Counted from the first letter of the stretch, positions 1-6,228 are shown. The stretch: 7,826 bases of DNA from an uncultured Burkholderiales bacterium (GCA_903898725.1 CAIUGQ010000068.1:1-7826), one strand, 5' to 3'. The notes: a model not told the origin generated them from the letters alone. Translations and numbers: made by a program.

Positions 1-319
1 CCACGACCGCGCCGAGCTTCTGGATCGCGACATGCGCGACGATGTACTGCGGGCAGTTGTTCAGGAACAGCGCGACCCGATCGCCCGGCACGACCCCGAC
101 CTGCGCCAGCCGCACCGCCAGGGCGTCGCTCCAGCGGTCGAGTTCGAGGTAGCCGATCTCGCGGCCGTACCAGATGAAGGCGGGCTTGTCGGGCTGTGCC
201 CGGGCATGCTCGCGCAGGTAGTCGTGCAGGCACCGGAGCCCCTGCCGATATCGGCTGGGGTCGGGCACCTCGGTGAGGTCGGCCGTCGCGCCGCCGAGGG
301 GTTCGCCGGCAGAGGTCAT
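1..319 (-). CDS. AMP-forming acyl-CoA ligase (ANL superfamily), N-terminal fragment cut by the window edge
   Basis: Members of this family activate a carboxylic acid with ATP to an acyl-adenylate and then transfer it to CoA. Only 106 codons are present; the gene continues beyond base 1, so the P-loop, the core adenylation motifs and the C-terminal lid are not seen. The visible part matches the family's N-terminal subdomain: a D-Y-L-R-E-H-A segment (residues 33-39), a Q-P-D-K-P-A-F-I-W-Y-G stretch (42-52), L-A-x-x-G-V-x-P-G-D-R-V-A-L-F-L-N-N-C (71-89), then H-V-A-I-Q-K-L-G-A-V (96-105). The ATG at 319 is preceded by GGAG eight bases upstream, and the gene starts 15 bases after the stop of the hydratase gene, so it is probably the last visible gene of the operon. 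It likely converts a late pathway product to its CoA ester. Fatty-acid, aromatic-acid or short-chain-acid specificity cannot be told apart from this part. Confidence 0.85.
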   Translation of the reverse strand, partial: MTSAGEPLGGATADLTEVPDPSRYRQGLRCLHDYLREHARAQPDKPAFIWYGREIGYLELDRWSDALAVRLAQVGVVPGDRVALFLNNCPQYIVAHVAIQKLGAVV

Positions 320-334
320 CGCGCGCGCTCCGGT

Positions 335-1132
335 TCAGGGTTCGATGGACAGCTCGAGCGGCTCGAAGCCCTCGAGCTCGAAGCGCCAGCGTTCGCCCGC
401 CTTCGGAAACCGGGAGGTGACCAGGCTGCCGAGAATCGCGACATCGCCGCGGCGCATCGTCAGGCCGCGGGACCCGGCGCTGCCGGCCAGCCAGGCGAGC
501 GCGTCCAGCGGATGCCCCATCAGGTCGCCGCCCCGGCCGCTGCCCACCTCCACGTCATTGCAGAACGCCCGGCCGACGATGGCCTCGAGGTCCAGGCCGG
601 CCCAGTCGTCGCGCCGCATGCCCAGCACCGCGCCTTCGTTCCAGGCGTTGTCCGCCACCATCTGGAAGGCCTCGCCACCGAGCCGCGTGTAGTCGGCATC
701 ACGGTCGTCGGCCAGCTCGAAGGCCGGCCGCAGGGCCGCCACCGCGGCACGCGCCTGCTCGCGGCTGCACCGGCCGCCCGGGGCGGGCAGGTCCGCGCCG
801 AGCTCGACCGCGATCTCGAACTCGATCAGCAGGCGCCCGTAGGCCCCGACCCGCGTGCTCGCCGGCCCCGCCACCACCTGGCCGGACAGCAGCCGGCCCG
901 CGACCGGCGCATCCAGCCCGACCATCCGCTGCATCGCGGGGTTGGACAGCGCGATCTTCCAGCCGATCGGCGCGCCGCAGTCACGCGCCTTGAGGTCGAC
1001 GAAACACGCCTGCGCGAGGTAGGCGTCGGCCAGGCTGCCCGGACGGACACCCGCCGGGAACGAGCGGAAGGTCCGGCGGTCGCGGTGCTGCGTCAGCAGC
1101 CACTGGGCGGTCCGGGAAGGGCGTGCGGTCAT
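335..1132 (-). CDS. MhpD-like 2-oxo-acid hydratase/decarboxylase (FAH superfamily)
   Basis: This 265-residue protein resembles 2-oxopent-4-enoate hydratase (MhpD), 2-oxohept-4-ene-1,7-dioate hydratase (HpaH/HpcG) and 4-oxalocrotonate decarboxylase, which use a divalent metal to hydrate or decarboxylate unsaturated 2-oxo acids. Its length is normal for the family. Visible hallmarks are G-W-K-I (57-60), with the Lys often placed in the active site; the E-F-E pair (104 and 106) and E139 in A-F-E-L-A-D, which fit the usual three-glutamate metal site; D-N-A-W-N-E-G (161-167); H-P-L-D-A-L-A-W-L (207-215); and a C-terminal G-D-V-A-I-L-G-S-L segment (229-237). The ATG at 1132 has a GGAG six bases upstream. 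It follows the Ldh2-type gene by 84 bp and precedes the acyl-CoA ligase by 15 bp. These enzymes usually serve meta-cleavage pathways, but no ring-cleavage dioxygenase is present, so the substrate here may differ. Confidence 0.85.
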   Translation of the reverse strand: MTARPSRTAQWLLTQHRDRRTFRSFPAGVRPGSLADAYLAQACFVDLKARDCGAPIGWKIALSNPAMQRMVGLDAPVAGRLLSGQVVAGPASTRVGAYGRLLIEFEIAVELGADLPAPGGRCSREQARAAVAALRPAFELADDRDADYTRLGGEAFQMVADNAWNEGAVLGMRRDDWAGLDLEAIVGRAFCNDVEVGSGRGGDLMGHPLDALAWLAGSAGSRGLTMRRGDVAILGSLVTSRFPKAGERWRFELEGFEPLELSIEP

Positions 1133-1150
1133 GTCGGCTCCGGCCGGGAC

Positions 1151-1198
1151 GGCGATTCGGCGATTCAGCGATATGGCGATGGGGCGATGGGGCGAGCG
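1151..1198. repeat. Six tandem 8-bp units (GGCGATNN) in the 84-bp gap between Ldh2-type and hydratase genes
   Basis: Units read on the plus strand: GGCGATTC (1151), GGCGATTC (1159), AGCGATAT (1167), GGCGATGG (1175), GGCGATGG (1183), GGCGAGCG (1191). The first two are identical, as are the fourth and fifth; the third and sixth are degenerate. The array lies between the stop at 1217 and the hydratase start at 1132, outside both coding regions. I recall similar GGCGAT-type octamer arrays from GC-rich proteobacterial intergenic DNA, which I could not check here. No function can be read from it. Confidence 0.8.
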
Positions 1199-1216
1199 TA
1201 GTTCGACCCGCGCGGC

Positions 1217-2302
1217 TCAGCCGACCGCGATCGGTGCCGCCACGCCGAAGCGCGCCGCCCACGGTGCGAGCGCCGGCAGGATCGACGGATGGAGCGCGAC
1301 GCCACGGGCCGTCTGCTCGCGCTTGCGGGCGAGCGCCCGCTCGCCGGGCAGCCGCACCGGCTGCGACGCGTCGCGCGGGGCGGACGCATGGCAGGCCTGC
1401 GCGATCCAGTCGGTCTGCACCGTGAAGGCGCCGAGCCCCGCGAAGGCCTCGGGGTCGCTCACCCGCACGCAGACCGTCGCGCCCCAGCCCTCGGGCACGT
1501 CGGCGCGGCCGTAGCCGGCGAGCCCGCCGGTCATCGCCTCGATCGTCAGCGCCAGCCCGTAGCCCTTGTGGCCGGCGTCGAGCCCGCCGAGCGGCAGGAT
1601 GGTGCCCGGCGGCTGGGTGAACAGCGCCGCCGGGTCGTCGGTCGGCTGGCCGAGCGCATCGAGCCACCAGGCGTGCGCGCCGCGCCGGCCCGCCGCCTTG
1701 AGCCGATTGCTCATGCCGTTGGTGGTGATCGAGGCGGAGATGTCGATGAGCACCGGGTCGCCCGAGGTCGGGAAGCCCACCGCCATCGGGTTCGGCGTGA
1801 ACACCGCCTGCGTGCCGCCGAAGGGCGCGACGCTGGCCACCGCCGGGTCGGAGCTGTAGATCTCGACCATCAGTCCGCTGCGCACGGTCGCCTCGAGGTA
1901 GGCGGCCAGGCAGGCGATGTGATGGCTGCGGCGGATGGCGACCATGGCGCTGCCGTGCTCGCGGGCACGAGGTGCGGCCCAGTCGATGGCGCGGCGCACC
2001 AGCGCCGGCCCGGGCAGGCGTCGGCCGTCCCAGGTCGCGGCGACCGTGCGCTCGGCGACGACCTCGGGCCCTCCCGACTTCGCCATCGAGCCGCGCTCGA
2101 GCTCGCCGAGATAGCCGGCCAGCAGCGCCAGCCCATGGGTGTCGTGACCGAGCAGGTCACCCTCGACCAGCACCTCGGCGACATCGGTGGCCAGCGCCTC
2201 GTCCAGCCCGTTCGCGCGAAGCAGCGCGTGCGCGAAGGCGACCAGCGCGTCGGCCTCGTGGCGGACGGGGAGCCCCCCGGCCGCGTCGGAGGAGGCGGCC
2301 AT
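1217..2302 (-). CDS. Malate/L-lactate dehydrogenase family (Ldh2/YiaK-type) NAD(P)-dependent oxidoreductase
   Basis: The family oxidises 2-hydroxy acids, or reduces 2-oxo or cyclic imino acids, with NAD(P); it includes YiaK, AllD, ComC and DpkA and has a fold unrelated to classical lactate dehydrogenases. The 361-residue protein shows the His-Gly signature in G-H-D-T-H-G-L (52-58; H56 is the probable catalytic His), S-H-H-I-A (126-130), N-P-M-A-V-G-F-P-T (171-179), I-D-I-S-A-S (186-191), G-H-K-G-Y-G-L-A-L (244-252) and a C-terminal V-R-L-P-G-E-R (316-322). I chose the ATG at 2302 because it overlaps the SDR stop by one base (TGATG), implying translational coupling. An in-frame ATG at 2359 would add 19 residues lying inside the SDR coding sequence and without family similarity. 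YiaK-type enzymes are known beside TRAP transporters (yiaMNO), as here. Exact substrate unknown. Confidence 0.88.
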   Translation of the reverse strand: MAASSDAAGGLPVRHEADALVAFAHALLRANGLDEALATDVAEVLVEGDLLGHDTHGLALLAGYLGELERGSMAKSGGPEVVAERTVAATWDGRRLPGPALVRRAIDWAAPRAREHGSAMVAIRRSHHIACLAAYLEATVRSGLMVEIYSSDPAVASVAPFGGTQAVFTPNPMAVGFPTSGDPVLIDISASITTNGMSNRLKAAGRRGAHAWWLDALGQPTDDPAALFTQPPGTILPLGGLDAGHKGYGLALTIEAMTGGLAGYGRADVPEGWGATVCVRVSDPEAFAGLGAFTVQTDWIAQACHASAPRDASQPVRLPGERALARKREQTARGVALHPSILPALAPWAARFGVAAPIAVG

Positions 2303-3048
2303 CAGTAGACCGCCCGGCCGCCGGACAGGTCGAAGACCGCGCCGGTGGAGAACGAGCATTCCTCGCTCGCCAGCCAGGTCACCATCGCCGCGATCTCGTC
2401 GACGCCGCCGAAGCGCGCCATCGGGATCTTCGACAGCATGAAGTCGATGTGCTGCTGAGTCATCTGGTCGAAGATCGCGGTCTTGACCGCCGCCGGCGTC
2501 ACGCAGTTCACGCGGATGCCGGTCTTCGCGAGTTCCTTGCCCAGCGACTTGGTCAGGCCGATCACCGCCGCCTTCGAGGCCGAGTAGGCCGAGGCGTTCG
2601 GGTTACCTTCCTTGCCGGCGATCGAGGCGATGTTGATGATGCGGCCGTAGTCGCGCTCGAGCATCTTGCGCACGACCGCGCGGTCGCAGAGGAAGGTGCC
2701 GTGGACGTTGACGTCGAAGACCTTGCGCCAGGCGTCGGCCGGGTACTCGGCGACGGTGGTGTTGGGGCCGGTGATGCCGGCGCTGCAGACCAGCACGTCC
2801 AGGCGACCGAAGGCGGCCGAGGTGGCCTCGGTCGCGGCCTGCACCGAGGCCTCGTCGGCGACGTCGACACCGAGGCCCAGGTGGCCGGCACCGAGCGCGG
2901 CGGCGGCGGCCTTGGCGGCCGCCTCGTTGACGTCCCAGAGGGCCACGCGCGCGCCGCTCGCGGCGAAGCGCTGCGCGACGGCCAGGCCGATGCCGGCGGC
3001 GCCGCCGGTGATGACCGCGCAGCGGTCCTTCAGGTCGATGTGGTTCAC
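2302..3048 (-). CDS. Classical short-chain dehydrogenase/reductase (SDR, FabG-like)
   Basis: A 248-residue NAD(P)-dependent alcohol/ketone oxidoreductase of normal classical-SDR length. The Rossmann motif is T-G-G-A-A-G-I-G (14-21). D39 at the end of the second strand suggests NAD(H) preference. The catalytic tetrad is N114, S142, Y155 and K159 (A-Y-S-A-S-K). The usual N-N-A-G is C-S-A-G here (88-91), a less common variant. The C-terminus ends F-D-L-S-G-G-R-A-V-Y, a pattern I associate with sugar-acid and polyol SDRs, which is a weak hint only. The start is GTG at 3048, supported by an AGGAG eight bases upstream; no ATG occurs in frame between the preceding stop and residue 129. The gene follows dctM after a 171-bp repeat-bearing gap and shares a TGATG overlap with the Ldh2-type gene. 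It probably oxidises a secondary alcohol intermediate of the imported compound. Confidence 0.93.
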   Translation of the reverse strand: MNHIDLKDRCAVITGGAAGIGLAVAQRFAASGARVALWDVNEAAAKAAAAALGAGHLGLGVDVADEASVQAATEATSAAFGRLDVLVCSAGITGPNTTVAEYPADAWRKVFDVNVHGTFLCDRAVVRKMLERDYGRIINIASIAGKEGNPNASAYSASKAAVIGLTKSLGKELAKTGIRVNCVTPAAVKTAIFDQMTQQHIDFMLSKIPMARFGGVDEIAAMVTWLASEECSFSTGAVFDLSGGRAVY

Positions 3049-3080
3049 GGGGAATCTCCTGCGGGAGCGGTGTCGGGTTG

Positions 3081-3116
3081 GGGGCGGACTGTAATCGAAG
3101 CGCCCCGGGCGATCAA
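3081..3116 (-). promoter_or_regulatory. Candidate sigma-70 promoter for the SDR and downstream genes
   Basis: On the minus strand, TTGATC (3116-3111) and TACAGT (3093-3088) are separated by exactly 17 bp, each matching four of six consensus positions. Transcription would start near 3081, about 33 bases before the GTG at 3048. This would let the enzyme genes be transcribed apart from the transporter genes. It is a pattern match only, though such AT-containing hexamers are scarce in this DNA. Confidence 0.35.
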
Positions 3117-3130
3117 AGCCGCGGCCCGGG
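3104..3130 (-). other. Inverted repeat CCCGGGC / GCCCGGG in the dctM-SDR gap
   Basis: CCCGGGC at 3104-3110 and GCCCGGG at 3124-3130 can pair as a 7-bp stem with a 13-base loop. No T-tract follows, so it is not a canonical terminator. It overlaps the -35 box of the candidate SDR promoter and may be chance in such GC-rich DNA. Confidence 0.3.
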
Positions 3131-3135
3131 AAATC

Positions 3136-3207
3136 GCTGGCCGGCGCGCTGGCCGGCGCGCTGGCCGGCGCGCTGGGCGGGGCGCTGGGCGGGGCGCCGA
3201 CCGGGGC
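3136..3207. repeat. Six tandem 12-bp units directly after dctM
   Basis: Plus-strand units: three perfect copies of GCTGGCCGGCGC (3136-3147, 3148-3159, 3160-3171), two copies of GCTGGGCGGGGC (3172-3183, 3184-3195) and one degenerate copy, GCCGACCGGGGC (3196-3207). The array begins 12 bases after the dctM stop in the direction of transcription. The unit is a multiple of three, and in the dctM frame it reads as Ala-Pro-Ala-Ser or Ala-Pro-Pro-Ser. It is not CRISPR-like because there are no spacers. Confidence 0.9.
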
Positions 3208-3219
3208 ACGGGCCGACCG

Positions 3220-4500
3220 CTACTTGAGCATCCGCGGCAGCCACAGCGACAGGTCGGGCCAGTAGGTGACCATCAGCAGCGCGATGCCCAGTGGCACGTA
3301 GAACGGCAGGATCGCACGCACCACCGCGCCGAAGCTCACCTTGGCGATGTCCTGCACGATGAACAGCAGCACGCCGAACGGCGGCGTGGTGGCCCCGATC
3401 AGCAGGTTCAGGATGATCACCAGCCCGAAGTGGACCGGATCGATGCCGATCGCCTTGATCAGCGGCAGGAAGGTCGGCACCGCGATCAGCAGGATCGCGG
3501 TCGTCTCCATGAAGCAGCCGATGACCAGCAGCAGCACGTTGATCATCGCCAGGATCAGCCACTTGTTCGTGGTGAGCTCGAGCATCGACGCAGCGAGGTT
3601 CGCCGGGATGTTGTTGACGGCGATCGCCCAGCCGAAGGGCACCGCCGCGGCCATGATGAAGATCAGCACGCCGCTGGTGACGAAGGTCTCGGCGATGCAC
3701 GCGTAGAGCTTGCGCAGCGTGAGCTCGCGGTAGGCGAAGCCGAGGATCACCGCATAGACGACGGTGATCGCACCGAGCTCGGTCGGCGTGGCCACGCCCG
3801 ACAGCAGGCCGACCACCAGGATCACCGGCGCCGACAGCGCGGGGATCGCGCGCACGAAGCTGCGGCCGAGGTGCGCGCCGCTCGCGCGCGGCGTGACCGG
3901 CGCCTTGACGCGGCCGGTCGCCACCAGCCAGTAGACCGTCGCCATCAGCAGGAAGCCGATGGTGAAGCCCGGCACGAGGCCGGCGAGGAACAGGTCGCCG
4001 ATCGAGACCTGCGCGAGCACGCCGTAGACGACCATGATCACCGAGGGCGGGATGATCGGGCCGACGATCGCCGAGGCCGCGCTGCAGGCGGCGGCGAAGG
4101 CGGCGTCGAAGCCCTCCTTCTTCATCGCCTTGATCTCGACCGTGCCCAGCCCCGCGGCGTCGGCCTGGGCGACGCCCGACATGCCGGCGAAGATCAGGCT
4201 CGCGAAGATGTTCACCTGCGCGAGGCCGCCGCGGAAGTGTCCGACCAGCGCGACCGCGAACTCGAAGATCCGGGCCGCGATGCCGCCCACGTTCAGCAGG
4301 TTGCCGGCGAGCACGAACAGCGGGATCGCGAGCAGCGGGAAGCTGTCGACGCCGGAGGTCATCCGCTGGACGACGAGCGACATCGGCACCGGCGAGGCGA
4401 ACTGCAGCCAGGACAGCGCCGCCGCGATCAGCGCGAAGGCGATCGGCAGCTCGAGCGCGATCAGCCCGAACATCACCGCGAACATCGGCACGACGCTCAT
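3220..4500 (-). CDS. dctM: TRAP transporter large permease, DctM subunit
   Basis: This 426-residue inner-membrane protein is the ion-coupled translocation subunit of a tripartite ATP-independent periplasmic transporter; its length is typical. It is hydrophobic throughout, with roughly a dozen membrane segments. Family signatures are P-L-F-V-L-A-G-N-L-L-N (60-70), G-M-S-G-V-A-Q-A-D-A-A-G-L-G (106-119), K-K-E-G-F-D-A-A-F-A-A-A (127-138), G-P-I-I-P-P-S (147-153), A-T-P-T-E-L-G-A (237-244) and G-A-T-T-P-P-F-G (369-376). The chosen ATG at 4500 overlaps the dctQ stop as ATGA, indicating translational coupling, and has GGAG eight bases upstream. The same reading frame stays open further upstream to 5118, but that part is an out-of-frame shadow of dctQ. 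The gene ends in TAG, after which a 12-bp repeat array follows. DctM works with DctQ and DctP encoded just upstream. Confidence 0.97.
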   Translation of the reverse strand: MSVVPMFAVMFGLIALELPIAFALIAAALSWLQFASPVPMSLVVQRMTSGVDSFPLLAIPLFVLAGNLLNVGGIAARIFEFAVALVGHFRGGLAQVNIFASLIFAGMSGVAQADAAGLGTVEIKAMKKEGFDAAFAAACSAASAIVGPIIPPSVIMVVYGVLAQVSIGDLFLAGLVPGFTIGFLLMATVYWLVATGRVKAPVTPRASGAHLGRSFVRAIPALSAPVILVVGLLSGVATPTELGAITVVYAVILGFAYRELTLRKLYACIAETFVTSGVLIFIMAAAVPFGWAIAVNNIPANLAASMLELTTNKWLILAMINVLLLVIGCFMETTAILLIAVPTFLPLIKAIGIDPVHFGLVIILNLLIGATTPPFGVLLFIVQDIAKVSFGAVVRAILPFYVPLGIALLMVTYWPDLSLWLPRMLK

Positions 4501-5141
4501 CGCGCGCGCTCCCCGCCGCGCGCCGCCGCGTTCGCATGCGACGAGGCGACCAGCCGTTCGGCGATCGCATCGGCCTCGGCATCCTCGGCCATCGCGGCGC
4601 GCTCGCGCTCGAGCCGCGCCTGCAGGGCGTCGACCGGACGGCCGCTCGCGGCCAGCGCGAGCTCGGCGCAGATCAGGTAGGCGAGGGTCAGGCCCATCGA
4701 GACCACGCAGACGAACAGCGGCATCGAGTAGAACAGGTGGCGCGGCAGGTCGATCGGCAGCGACATCGTGCGGCTGCGCGACTCGACGTCCATGATGTCC
4801 CAGGCCTGCACCGCGATCACGACACAGCACAGTCCGGCGATCGCCCAGGTGCCGGCCCGCCACAGCGCCTGCGGACGTGCCGCCAGCCGCGCGACGAAGG
4901 TCTCGATGCGGATGTGGCGCAGCTCCTTCAGGCCGAGCGCGGCCCCCAGGAAGATCGACCACAGGAAACAGTAGCCGGCGAGTTCCTCGACCCAGACCAG
5001 CGGCTGTCCGAAGAGGTACCGGGTGATCACCTGGATGGTGATCGAGACGACGATGGTCGAGAGCAGCAGCACACCGAGGGCACGCTCGAGGCGCGCGATC
5101 AGCTCGAGCAGCCGCCACCAGCGGGCGAGCAGCGAATCCAT
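4497..5141 (-). CDS. dctQ: TRAP transporter small permease, DctQ subunit
   Basis: This 214-residue four-helix membrane protein pairs with DctM. Predicted membrane segments lie at about 20-40, 52-71, 95-116 and 135-163. The family motif R-Y-L-F-G-Q-P-L-V-W-V-E-E-L-A (41-55) is present, followed by L-K-E-L-R-H-I-R-I-E (71-80), both typical of DctQ. The ATG at 5141 has a GAGGA seven bases upstream, and the stop overlaps the dctM start as ATGA. After the last helix there is a charged, Ala/Glu/Arg-rich tail of about 50 residues (165-214), longer than I expect for this family and possibly helical or coiled-coil in the cytoplasm. A hairpin separates it from dctP. Confidence 0.95.
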   Translation of the reverse strand: MDSLLARWWRLLELIARLERALGVLLLSTIVVSITIQVITRYLFGQPLVWVEELAGYCFLWSIFLGAALGLKELRHIRIETFVARLAARPQALWRAGTWAIAGLCCVVIAVQAWDIMDVESRSRTMSLPIDLPRHLFYSMPLFVCVVSMGLTLAYLICAELALAASGRPVDALQARLERERAAMAEDAEADAIAERLVASSHANAAARGGERAR

Positions 5142-5157
5142 GTCGGGGTCCTCGTCG

Positions 5158-5184
5158 GCGACGGGCGCGCGCGGCGCCCGTCGC
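5158..5184 (-). promoter_or_regulatory. Perfect 11-bp hairpin between dctP and dctQ
   Basis: Bases 5158-5168 (GCGACGGGCGC) are the exact reverse complement of 5174-5184 (GCGCCCGTCGC), leaving a five-base loop at 5169-5173. In the minus-strand mRNA the stem begins four bases after the dctP stop and ends 16 bases before the dctQ start, just upstream of the dctQ ribosome binding site. No U-tract follows, so it is not a classical terminator. Hairpins in this position are known to protect the upstream binding-protein message from 3' decay and to lower expression of permease genes; that role is inferred here. Confidence 0.75.
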
Positions 5185-5188
5185 ACGC

Positions 5189-6178
5189 TCACCTGATGTC
5201 GCGGATCTTCTGGTAGAGGCCGGCCGGCCAGGCGCCGTCCCGCTCCATGCCCTCGACCGCGGACAGCGCGCGCTGCGCGAACGGCGTCCGGTCGACGGTG
5301 ATCACCTTGGCACCCTCGGCGGCCATCTTCTTCGTGAGGTCGTCCGTCTCGGCCTCGGACTCGCGTCGGCCCCAGATCACGGCCTCCTTGGCCGCGTCGA
5401 CCATGATCTTCTGCACGTCGGCCGGCAGCGACGCGAACACCTTGTCGTTGACGGTGATGTGCAGCGAGGACAGCAGGTGATCGGTGCGCATCACCGCGGG
5501 CGCCGCGGTGTGGAACTTCTGCGCGTAGGCCGATCCGATCGGGCCTTCGGCCGCGTCGATCACGCCGGTCTTCAGGCCCAGGAAGACCTCGGCCCAGGCG
5601 ACGCGCGCGGGCTTGGTGCCCATCGCCTGCCAGAGGTTCAGGTAGGTCTTGATCTCCGGGACGCGCATCTTGACGTCCTTGAGGTCGTCCGGGGACTGCA
5701 CGGCCTTCTTGGCGAACAGGATCCGCGGCTGGGTCGGCGCGGCCGCCAGGATCCGCAGACCCTGCTTCGTGCGGAGCTCCTCGGCCATCGCCGCGAAGGT
5801 CGGCGAGTCGATGAACTTCTGGAAGTGGTCGTTGTCGCGGAACGTGAAGCCCCAGGCCAGCACCGCGAAGTCCTTGACCCAGTTGGCGTACCAGTCGAGC
5901 ACGTCGCCGTAGAAGGCGACCGAGCCCTTCATCATCTGCTCGATGACCTGGACGTCGCTGCCGAGCTGCTCGCCCTGGATGAAGTTGATCTTCACCTTCC
6001 CGGTGGCGCGCTCGTTCACCAGCTTGGTGAACATCGCGTTGGTGCGGTCCAGGACCGTGCCGACCGCGTCCGAACCGCCGAACACCAGGGTCGGCTGCGC
6101 GTTCGCCGGCCGAGCCGGGAATCCGGCCGCGCCGAGCGCGAGCCCGCCCGCCAGCCCCTTGATGACCTGTCTTCTCAT
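5189..6178 (-). CDS. dctP: TRAP transporter periplasmic solute-binding protein, DctP family
   Basis: This 329-residue extracytoplasmic binding protein captures the substrate and delivers it to DctQM. The N-terminus is a signal peptide: M-R-R-Q-V-I-K, a Gly/Ala/Leu-rich core, and a likely cleavage after A-N-A at residue 27. The twin arginines could route it through Tat, though Sec is equally possible. Family features are G-E-Q-L-G-S-D (69-75), F-A-K-K-A-V-Q-S-P-D-D-L-K-D-V-K-M-R-V-P (155-174), where R172 is the expected carboxylate-binding arginine, and A-E-V-F-L-G-L-K-T-G-V-I-D-A-A-E (196-211). A G-x-E-N-P type motif common in the family appears here as A-A-E-G-P. The ATG at 6178 is preceded by AGGAG. 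The conserved arginine implies a ligand carrying a carboxylate; which acid is unknown. It follows phyH by 64 bp. Confidence 0.95.
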   Translation of the reverse strand: MRRQVIKGLAGGLALGAAGFPARPANAQPTLVFGGSDAVGTVLDRTNAMFTKLVNERATGKVKINFIQGEQLGSDVQVIEQMMKGSVAFYGDVLDWYANWVKDFAVLAWGFTFRDNDHFQKFIDSPTFAAMAEELRTKQGLRILAAAPTQPRILFAKKAVQSPDDLKDVKMRVPEIKTYLNLWQAMGTKPARVAWAEVFLGLKTGVIDAAEGPIGSAYAQKFHTAAPAVMRTDHLLSSLHITVNDKVFASLPADVQKIMVDAAKEAVIWGRRESEAETDDLTKKMAAEGAKVITVDRTPFAQRALSAVEGMERDGAWPAGLYQKIRDIR

Positions 6179-6209
6179 CGTCGTCTCCTCGTGTGGTGCT
6201 GAATGACGG

Positions 6210-6228
6210 GCCGCGCGACATGCGCGGC
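6210..6228 (-). promoter_or_regulatory. Short hairpin between phyH-family gene and dctP
   Basis: GCCGCGC at 6210-6216 pairs with GCGCGGC at 6222-6228 as a 7-bp stem around a five-base loop. In the mRNA it lies 14 bases after the PhyH stop and about 31 bases before the dctP start. There is no T-tract. It could trim or stabilise the message at this junction; chance is also possible given the base composition. Confidence 0.45.

Noticed and set aside
335..1132. 2,4-diketo-3-deoxy-L-fuconate hydrolase, which would make this an L-fucose-type pathway with the SDR
   Set aside because: The protein carries the G-W-K-I and E-F-E pattern of the MhpD-like branch rather than the fumarylacetoacetase-like hydrolase branch.
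32..1201. A 389-codon plus-strand open frame opposite the ligase and hydratase genes
   Set aside because: It has shadow-frame composition and no recognisable motifs, and part of it is made of the octamer repeat. The minus-strand genes explain this DNA.
2303..2359. An earlier start for the Ldh2-type gene
   Set aside because: The 19 added residues lie wholly in the SDR coding sequence and do not resemble the family N-terminus. The TGATG overlap at 2302 is the more natural start.
3104..3130. Rho-independent terminator after dctM
   Set aside because: The stem is only 7 bp with a 13-base loop, and no T-tract follows on the minus strand.
3136..3207. CRISPR-like array
   Set aside because: The 12-bp units are directly adjacent, with no spacers and no cas genes nearby.
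1972..4680. A 902-codon plus-strand open frame opposite the Ldh2, SDR and dctM genes
   Set aside because: It is rich in Arg, Asp, His and Gln with no domain pattern, and lies antisense to genes with clear families. Long antisense frames are expected where third positions are almost all G or C.
4501..5118. Upstream extension of the dctM frame to give a 632-residue protein
   Set aside because: The extra 206 residues are Arg/Ala-rich and overlap dctQ out of frame. DctM starts normally at 4500 with an ATGA overlap and a ribosome site.
5142..6221. Upstream extension of the dctQ frame to 574 residues
   Set aside because: The added part is an out-of-frame shadow of dctP on the same strand. The ATG at 5141 has a ribosome site and begins a normal DctQ.
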